Below, piece by piece: positions 6,630 to 11,470 of a DNA stretch of 11,470 nt (positions within the stretch are counted from its first letter, which is position 1; every line of letters starts with the position of its first letter). The stretch spans positions 1 through 11,470 of the forward strand of contig CAZHGM010000030.1 in assembly GCA_964532145.1 (NCBI GenBank). Direction: 5' to 3'. Both the position numbers and the translations under genes were made by a program. The notes under the pieces were generated by a model, which worked only from the letters and a program-made list of their open reading frames with translations, made no database searches and had not been told where the DNA came from. This DNA is from JAPUDQ01 sp964532145 (GTDB lineage Bacteria; Patescibacteriota; Saccharimonadia; Saccharimonadales; Saccharimonadaceae).

Positions 6630-8147
6630 CTAAGGCCGTGTTAACACTTCACGCCATGACAACATATCATACGTGCTTGTCACGGGGAAATTCGGCGGCG
6701 GCGCGTATCGCAAGTTCTCGTCATAAATATTATTTGTGTAGCGATAACCTGCCCAACAACTCGCATTACTCGCAGTACCGCATAGCATAACTGACCATGT
6801 CCATAATTGGTTAGAAGCTAGCGATCCGAAAAAGGTCAGCTGCTGCGAACTATTTGGATAGCCTTGTACCCAGCCACCAGTCGCATTATATTTTTGACGT
6901 ATGCCAACCCCTCCAGATTTTGCAATTAATGCGCCATGGATCATTAATGGTGCTCCAGCATATGGTGCAATTTCAACATTGTTTTCAGCTATCAAACCAA
7001 TAGTATTCGTACCGCTATATTGATCGGCATACCTCATATTGCCTGCGATTACCACATTTGAGTCACCCCCAACCGCTAGCCGCGCGCTCGCAATGGTTAC
7101 ACGTCCATTAAACCCATTCGGTCCGGCTGAACGAATCCAGACATTGTCCTCAACAAAGACGATACCATTCGCCGGTGTGGCAATATTACTTGCGACACTT
7201 GTTCGAGTCAGTGCGCTGCTATATGGTGTTAAATTGTCGCGTTCATTAGTTACTTTTTCAAGTGTATATGTCCCGTTATCATTCAGCGTGATCAGATATC
7301 CCACCGTTTTTGAGAATGTGCTGCTAACTGGTGGAATATAGGCATTAGTTCGCGCAGGCTGGGCGTTACAAGCTGTTGCAGTGTTATTACCAGTAGCAAC
7401 TTTTTTTAAGTCGCACACATCAGCTGACAATCTATTAAAATCAATTTGTGGCACTGGGTACTGCCAGCTGGTTTTATTGCGGGTATTACAATTTGTTGGT
7501 GATGTGATGCTCGGATCACACCAGACGCCAGGCTTTGTCGAGTATGCTCCAGGGCCACTCCAACTAGGGACAACATACGATGAATTACTGCTTGTGACAT
7601 TATCTGAATTGGGCCCATCCATCTTGACGCCTACGTTTGAATGAACTGCGCCATTGGCATTTTCGGTATTACCAAACCATAATGCTGTATTACCGGCAAC
7701 AGCATAGGTACTAAACGACGGCGCACCGATGCGTACTTCGATTGTGCGTGTCACGGGGTATATACCGGCAGCTTTTCCGATCGAACGAACAGTAGCGATG
7801 GTTGACCCGGATGATCCCGGTTTAATCCATAATGTATATGTACCAAGAAGTGTCCCGTCGGCATCCTTGTATGAATGTTCGTATGGTCCATATCCATATG
7901 TATTCTGGCTCGACGGCCAGGTATTACCATCTTTATAATCAGTATTATCGTGATTAATATGCCACAAATAGTAGTTTGCACCGGCTTCGGCAATGTTAAA
8001 AGCAGTTTCACTGGCTTTCGCCCGCGCCGTCGTACCGACTGTCGTAATGATCATCTGTGCAACTGCGAGCGAGAGAATGGCAAATACGACAATAAAAGTC
8101 ATGATAGTGACAAGTGAAAATCCTTGAGAATTCTGTTGTCCATGCAT
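6630..8147 (-). CDS. Large PilX/GspK-like minor pilin (505 aa)
   Basis: The N-terminus has a type III prepilin signal: a short leader ending in Gly9, Phe10 as +1 residue, then a hydrophobic helix to about residue 37. Position +5 is Thr14 rather than Glu, as in GspK/PilX minor pilins that cap the pilus or pseudopilus tip. The roughly 470-residue exterior part is rich in Asn, Thr, Ser, Gly and aromatic residues. Residues 325-445 look like short repeated beta strands (GIVFVEDNVWIR, RVTIASARLAVGG, NTIGLIAENNVEIAP, APLMIHGALIAKSGG), and the end (YAPPPNFPVTSTYDMLSWREV) resembles the terminal part of PilX-N/DUF7305-type proteins. Six cysteines form three close pairs (210/220, 245/260, 456/464). It is the third gene of the operon, starting two bases after the preceding stop, with AAAGG at 8165 to 8161. 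Confidence 0.82.
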   Translation of the reverse strand: MHGQQNSQGFSLVTIMTFIVVFAILSLAVAQMIITTVGTTARAKASETAFNIAEAGANYYLWHINHDNTDYKDGNTWPSSQNTYGYGPYEHSYKDADGTLLGTYTLWIKPGSSGSTIATVRSIGKAAGIYPVTRTIEVRIGAPSFSTYAVAGNTALWFGNTENANGAVHSNVGVKMDGPNSDNVTSSNSSYVVPSWSGPGAYSTKPGVWCDPSITSPTNCNTRNKTSWQYPVPQIDFNRLSADVCDLKKVATGNNTATACNAQPARTNAYIPPVSSTFSKTVGYLITLNDNGTYTLEKVTNERDNLTPYSSALTRTSVASNIATPANGIVFVEDNVWIRSAGPNGFNGRVTIASARLAVGGDSNVVIAGNMRYADQYSGTNTIGLIAENNVEIAPYAGAPLMIHGALIAKSGGVGIRQKYNATGGWVQGYPNSSQQLTFFGSLASNQLWTWSVMLCGTASNASCWAGYRYTNNIYDENLRYAPPPNFPVTSTYDMLSWREVLTRP

Positions 8148-8149
8148 AC

Positions 8150-8731
8150 TTAGTAATTAACCTTTCGGTTACGAATAATGACTGAGGATTGGACTTGGGT
8201 TTCTTTGTTACTGCCAATGGCTTTGTCATGAATAGATATCATGATACGTTTGATATCTTTGAGCTGATCTGTCGTAAATGGGCCTGGGTTGCCACTTGCA
8301 TCATAGTAAGCAAAGAGTGATCCCACCTGTTCGTAGCCGCTTATCAACACGATGGTAGTTTTATCACTTGCATTATATACGTAATTTGGAGCATACCCAC
8401 TGGCGGGGATTTTATCGGCCTTGAGCGTCTTCGTTGATGAGTCATAATAATACGTCACCTGTGAAAGTGTGGCATCCTGCGGTGAAAAATAGGCATATAT
8501 TGTCAACTTTTGATCTGACGCCTCTGTAATTCTTGTTCCGCTGCGAACGACTTGCTGCATACGTTGCAGCGCTATAAGCTCTTGGTTTGTGTTGACCATC
8601 GTTGTACTAATTTTCAGCAGATCCCGAATCGTTGAGCCAAAAATCACCGTCATAGCTATCGAAATAATAGCAACCATCGCTATCGCTAATACAAGTTCAA
8701 TAATGGTGACACCTCGATTATGGTGTGACAT
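8150..8731 (-). CDS. PilW/GspJ-like minor pilin (193 aa)
   Basis: A type IV prepilin with leader MSHHNRG, +1 Val8, Glu12 at +5 and a hydrophobic helix to about residue 31, followed by an amphipathic helix and a beta-rich domain. The frame can be read 47 codons further upstream, but that extension lies within the preceding gene and would bury the prepilin signal. The ATG at 8731 has AAGGTGG just upstream and gives a normal seven-residue leader. It overlaps the end of the PilV-like gene by 14 bases, implying coupled translation. It contains no cysteine. The assignment as the J/W member rests on position between V-like and X-like genes and on its length. Expected to join the pilus tip complex after cleavage by a prepilin peptidase, whose gene is not in this window. 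Confidence 0.85.
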   Translation of the reverse strand: MSHHNRGVTIIELVLAIAMVAIISIAMTVIFGSTIRDLLKISTTMVNTNQELIALQRMQQVVRSGTRITEASDQKLTIYAYFSPQDATLSQVTYYYDSSTKTLKADKIPASGYAPNYVYNASDKTTIVLISGYEQVGSLFAYYDASGNPGPFTTDQLKDIKRIMISIHDKAIGSNKETQVQSSVIIRNRKVNY

Positions 8732-10208
8732 TGACACCACCTTGCACCCCAGGAGCGATGCTGTTTTGTTGTATTGTCCCCCCGCCCACCGAGACTTTGA
8801 GCGTATAACCACCGGTAGCTGCCGAAGACAAATCAAACTGCCGCGTAATCTGGCTAGAGGTATCACTGCCAACAGTTGTGCTGGCGATACTTACACCTGA
8901 TTTTTCAAGTGTTACAACTGCTCCGTTTACATTAGCCCCTTTGATAATAATGTCAGTCGTCGCAATATCAGGGCTCGCCAAGGACGCTATTGACGGCTCG
9001 ACACTTGAAATTCGCGGTAGTGCACTTGACGCGACGGTATGTAATTGGATCGTTTGCATGTAGCCGTTAGCTGCCGGTACATTACCGGAAGGAATAGTAA
9101 AGGGCTGGTACGACATCGCACCGACAGCCACCCACACTGCGCCCAGATACTGACCGCTACTGCAGGCTTGCATAGCCCCTTGACAGATCAAATACTCCCC
9201 TGGCGTGAGCGCGCCAAGTGATACCTCACCACTGGCATCGGCCGTAACTGTCTGATTGTAGCTATAGGTCATATCTGCGGGATCAGTATAAAGCTTATAA
9301 CCGCCACGTATATCAAATGATGCGCCCGGGCGTGGGTTACCGACACCATCAACTATTGTCGCAAATAGACTGTTATTTGAGATAGGGTCGATACGCAGCG
9401 TCGCACTACTGACTTGCTGGACAAGAGCGCTTACATTAGGATAGGTAGGTACCAGCGCACCGCTAGCGGCAATCGTTGACAATGAGCTATAGCCGTTTTT
9501 TGATGCTGACACGACAAAACGTGGCGATGAGTCAGGAGCAATATCGAGAAACAGTGCAACACCATTGTCATCAGTGAGTTGTGTCTGATCAACCACGGGT
9601 GAGAGCGCCGCATTTTGTACTCTGACAGACGCACCATCTATTGCATTACCTGCCGAATCCACTATCGTTACTACGATGGCAGACGTATTACCGCCGGTTT
9701 CGGCGACGCGAGCGGTAAAGATACTATTTAAACTCGCATACTGGGTATTACTCTTTTTATCATATACATCAACTTGCGCAAATTTATAATCTTTAGGATT
9801 TGTATCTGCCGGTTTGCCAGTTGCCGGTGGTCCATTACGGCATAAATATGCCAAGTTTGGCGGATACGGCAGACACCCGTCATACGCATCATCACCATAA
9901 TAAATGCGATACCTGGCTTCGTATTCATGTCCTGAGATTGTAATGGTTTTTGTCGAAGGTAAAGGAGTAGCGCTGGTCGTAATACCACCTCCCGCAACTG
10001 CGAGACTGTCATAAGGCATCGATCGCAACCACTCCATCTCCTGCACGGCAAGCCCATACGCATTCGCTCGAATTGTCGCAGTTGCCGCAGCACGCAAATA
10101 GGTTAAAAGTGCCGTCATAACGCCTACCATAACAATAGCAAATACTGCTATCACAATAATCATCTCAGTGATAGTGAAGCCATGTGCTTTGCTTGCCCGC
10201 CTGATCAT
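8718..10208 (-). CDS. Large PilV/GspI-like minor pilin with Ig-like and TIG domains (496 aa)
   Basis: The prepilin signal is MIRRASKAHG, then Phe11 (+1), Glu15 (+5) and a hydrophobic helix to about 37, followed by a PilV/GspI-type segment (ANAYGLAVQEMEWLRSMPYDSL, 49-69). The pilin-like part ends near 170. Two carboxypeptidase-regulatory or CNA-B-like Ig domains follow: about 176-255 (VVTIVDSAGNAIDGASVRV, DDNGVALFLDIAP) and about 278-390 (FATIVDGVGNPRPGASFDI, DASGEVSLGALTPGEYLI). The C-terminal part, about 398-476 (PRISSVEPS, DIIIKGANVNGAVVTLEKSG), looks like an IPT/TIG domain. Cysteine pairs are 112/123 and 342/349. Such domains are common in surface adhesins, so this minor pilin could present binding modules at the pilus tip. 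First gene of a three-gene minor pilin operon; GGAG at 10217 to 10214 supports the ATG. Confidence 0.85.
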   Translation of the reverse strand: MIRRASKAHGFTITEMIIVIAVFAIVMVGVMTALLTYLRAAATATIRANAYGLAVQEMEWLRSMPYDSLAVAGGGITTSATPLPSTKTITISGHEYEARYRIYYGDDAYDGCLPYPPNLAYLCRNGPPATGKPADTNPKDYKFAQVDVYDKKSNTQYASLNSIFTARVAETGGNTSAIVVTIVDSAGNAIDGASVRVQNAALSPVVDQTQLTDDNGVALFLDIAPDSSPRFVVSASKNGYSSLSTIAASGALVPTYPNVSALVQQVSSATLRIDPISNNSLFATIVDGVGNPRPGASFDIRGGYKLYTDPADMTYSYNQTVTADASGEVSLGALTPGEYLICQGAMQACSSGQYLGAVWVAVGAMSYQPFTIPSGNVPAANGYMQTIQLHTVASSALPRISSVEPSIASLASPDIATTDIIIKGANVNGAVVTLEKSGVSIASTTVGSDTSSQITRQFDLSSAATGGYTLKVSVGGGTIQQNSIAPGVQGGVNVTP

Positions 10209-10232
10209 TTATACTCCGATAATACCATAAGC

Positions 10233-10238
10233 AGTATA
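10233..10238 (-). promoter_or_regulatory. Candidate -10 box for the minor pilin operon
   Basis: On the minus strand TATACT lies 24 bases before the PilV-like ATG, leaving room for a short leader with the GGAG ribosome binding site. The -35 region is weak. It is divergent from the major pilin promoter, with about 20 bases between the nearest elements, so the two could be controlled together. Confidence 0.4.
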
Positions 10239-10256
10239 TGTCTCTGATAAATCATC

Positions 10257-10286
10257 TTGACTATAAAACAACATGCGATCTATACT
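10257..10286 (+). promoter_or_regulatory. Sigma-70-type promoter of the major pilin gene
   Basis: TTGACT (10257-10262) and TATACT (10281-10286) are separated by 18 bases, each matching the housekeeping consensus at five of six positions. This is the best promoter in the window. Transcription would start near 10293, giving a leader of about 54 bases before the ATG at 10347. Confidence 0.7.
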
Positions 10287-10331
10287 TATGCTTAAGATCT
10301 GGTATTTTCTATGACCGATCAGCATCAATCT

Positions 10332-10341
10332 AAAAGGGGGG
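10332..10341 (+). promoter_or_regulatory. Strong ribosome binding site that fixes the pilin start
   Basis: AAAAGGGGGG sits five bases before the ATG at 10347. The in-frame ATG at 10311 has no such site and would add 12 residues to the prepilin leader, so 10347 is the likely start. The strength of the site fits a highly expressed major subunit. Confidence 0.75.
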
Positions 10342-10346
10342 CATTC

Positions 10347-10820
10347 ATGCTCAAAAAATCATCACAAAGAGGCTTCACAATCGTTGAGCTCTTGATCGTA
10401 ATCGTTATCATCGGTATTTTGGCCGCTTTGGTCCTCAATACTTTCGCGGATTCACAGAAACGTGCGCGTGACACACAGCGAACAACTGACATTTCAGCAC
10501 TTGCGACACAGCTTGAGGTCTATTACAACGACCATGGTGCCTACCCGCAATATTCACAAATTGACTCGCTTGCGAAAGCAAAAACTGCTTTCCCTGGTAT
10601 CAGTGAAGACGCTCTCGACGCACCGTCTAATCCAACCACTGAAACATTTGACCTTAAGTCAGCTGCTAGCACTGGCGTGTCTGAGTACGGTTATGTTGCC
10701 CTGAACGGTACAAACGCTTGCGCCACCGATGACGCATGTACAACATTTACCCTTACATGGACAAAAGAAGCTCCAAAACCAGGCGAGCAAGCTCTTCAGA
10801 CTAAAAAGAGTCTTAACTAG
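10347..10820 (+). CDS. pilA: Major type IV pilin precursor
   Basis: A 157-residue prepilin with basic leader MLKKSSQRG cleaved after Gly9, +1 Phe10, Glu14 at +5 (FTIVELLIVIVIIGILAAL) and a classic hydrophobic helix to about 31. Residues 37-60 (KRARDTQRTTDISALATQLEVYY) continue as the amphipathic half of the long pilin helix, followed by the NDHGAYPQ motif frequent in CPR and GspG-like pilins. A small C-terminal domain has a close cysteine pair (125/131). The strong promoter, strong ribosome binding site and own terminator fit an abundant fibre subunit. It is divergent from the minor pilin operon and upstream of pilM. A GspG-like pseudopilin is the alternative, but the neighbouring pilM and pilC favour a type IV pilus. 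Confidence 0.9.
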   Translation: MLKKSSQRGFTIVELLIVIVIIGILAALVLNTFADSQKRARDTQRTTDISALATQLEVYYNDHGAYPQYSQIDSLAKAKTAFPGISEDALDAPSNPTTETFDLKSAASTGVSEYGYVALNGTNACATDDACTTFTLTWTKEAPKPGEQALQTKKSLN

Positions 10821-10833
10821 TACCAAGGTTTAC

Positions 10834-10872
10834 ACAATAAAAACTGCCCTAAACCAGGGTAGTTTTTATTGT
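10834..10872 (+). terminator. Intrinsic terminator after the major pilin gene
   Basis: A 17-bp stem (10834-10850 with 10856-10872) has one G-T wobble pair and loop AAACC. The 3' arm AGGGTAGTTTTTATTGT supplies the T-run. The lower stem is A/T-rich and nearly symmetric, so it may act in both directions. It would isolate pilin transcription from pilM. Confidence 0.85.
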
Positions 10873-10879
10873 TAAATGA

Positions 10880-10893
10880 TATACTTAAGTATA
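10880..10893. promoter_or_regulatory. Perfect 14-bp palindrome with TATACT in both directions
   Basis: TATACTTAAGTATA is fully self-complementary and presents a TATACT -10-like hexamer on each strand, just before pilM. On the plus strand a start near 10892 would leave a leader of about 21 bases that keeps the pilM ribosome binding site. No convincing -35 is present, because the terminator occupies that place. It could instead be an operator. Confidence 0.35.
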
Positions 10894-10912
10894 AGAGTTA
10901 TTCAGGATGGGC

Positions 10913-11470
10913 ATGAAACAAACGTATTTCTTACCGCATAGTCAAGTTGTGGGAATCGACATTAGCCATACCTATATCAAATCGATGTCTATTCACATGC
11001 CCAAGTGGAGTGTAACGAGCTATGGGTCAACCAATGCTGATCCTCAGAAACTGCGTACTAGCCTGACTGGTGATCCTGATTATCTCATCACTCTGCTTAA
11101 GGATTTGTTTACAAAAAACCTCGTCGGGAAAATTGACGGCTCACAAGTTATTATCGGTATACCTACTAACCTGACCTATAACCGCAGCGCCTCGCTCCCT
11201 AAAGAAGCTATCAAGAAAATCGACGAGGCCGTATCACTCGAAGCCAGCCAATATATTCCCGTGGCACTTTCGGAGCTGAATCTCTCATACGAGATACTTT
11301 CGGAAACTGAGGACTCGGTAGAGGTGCTTATGTCCGCCGCCCCGAAAAAGATTGTTGAAAATGTCGTCACAGCCTGTCGTGAAATTGGCCTCACTCCGCT
11401 TGCGGTTGAGCCGAGTATCAACGTTGTCGGCAAACTAATCACCTCGACTGAGCAGGGGAATTTGCCAACG
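10913..11470 (+). CDS. pilM: Type IV pilus assembly protein PilM (N-terminal part)
   Basis: PilM is the cytoplasmic actin-like protein of the pilus alignment complex and binds the PilN N-terminus. The frame is open to the window end, so only 186 codons are seen. The family start is recognisable: VVGIDISHTYIK near residue 12 is the first ATP-binding strand-loop, followed by VIIGIPTNLTYNRSASLP, EAVSLEASQYIPVALSELNLSYEIL and APKKIVENVVTACREIGLTPLAVEPS. All of these are PilM-like in order. Two in-frame ATGs occur at 10907 and 10913. AGGA at 10904-10907 is correctly spaced only for the second, so I use 10913. It lies downstream of the pilin terminator and presumably heads a pilM-N-O-type cluster beyond the window. 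Confidence 0.92.
   Translation, partial: MKQTYFLPHSQVVGIDISHTYIKSMSIHMPKWSVTSYGSTNADPQKLRTSLTGDPDYLITLLKDLFTKNLVGKIDGSQVIIGIPTNLTYNRSASLPKEAIKKIDEAVSLEASQYIPVALSELNLSYEILSETEDSVEVLMSAAPKKIVENVVTACREIGLTPLAVEPSINVVGKLITSTEQGNLPT

Noticed and set aside
8732..8872. 47-codon upstream extension of the PilW-like gene
   Set aside because: It would place a long basic stretch before the prepilin signal and overlaps the end of the PilV-like gene. The internal ATG at 8731 has a good Shine-Dalgarno and a normal leader length.
10311..10346. 12-codon upstream extension of the major pilin
   Set aside because: The ATG at 10311 has no ribosome binding site, while AAAAGGGGGG lies at ideal distance from the ATG at 10347.
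1..11470. CRISPR array, tRNA or rRNA genes
   Set aside because: No regularly spaced repeats, cloverleaf-like segments or rRNA-like stretches were seen anywhere in the window.

Overview
The window looks like part of a genome from the Patescibacteria/CPR radiation, most plausibly a Saccharibacteria (TM7)-type organism. This is an inference from gene content: a complete-looking but very short TsaB, a compact pilB-pilC/prepilin/pilM locus with large minor pilins, and short intergenic gaps. No rRNA or other marker gene is present to settle it. UGA is read as stop (the tsaE/tsaB junction is ATGA), which argues against the code-25 CPR lineages. Base composition is balanced.

Left part (1-3461), mostly on the minus strand. 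A 46-residue orphan gene (83-223, +) converges with a coiled-coil protein gene (231-587, -). Next come a single-domain GIY-YIG nuclease gene (683-940, -), ribonuclease Y (rny, 955-2466, -), and the tRNA t6A genes tsaE and tsaB (3461 to 2647, -), which overlap by four bases. The GIY-YIG gene sits inside an unusual repeat arrangement. An imperfect 20-bp inverted repeat brackets it, and an 18-bp sequence that includes the rny stop codon is duplicated on its far side. It therefore looks like a small inserted element at the 3' end of rny.

Right part (3596-11470), a type IV pilus locus. The assembly ATPase pilB and platform protein pilC (+) overlap by one base. A three-gene minor pilin operon runs in the opposite direction (10208 to 6630) in the order PilV-like, PilW-like, PilX-like. 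This is the order of the minor pilins in Pseudomonas and of GspI-J-K in type II secretion, and the third protein lacks Glu+5 as GspK/PilX do. The first and third proteins are about 500 residues long, with Ig-like or repetitive beta-rich extracellular parts. A divergent promoter region separates this operon from the major pilin gene (10347-10820, +). The pilin gene ends at a strong intrinsic terminator and is followed by the start of pilM (10913 to window end, +).

How the genes fit together: PilB, PilC and PilM would form the cytoplasmic and inner-membrane motor and alignment parts. The major pilin would form the fibre. The V-W-X-like trio would form the tip or initiation complex and could carry the adhesive domains. 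RNase Y and TsaE/TsaB are housekeeping. Two minus-strand genes (coiled-coil and tsaE) have a TATACT -10 box only 6-7 bases before the start codon, which suggests leaderless mRNAs.
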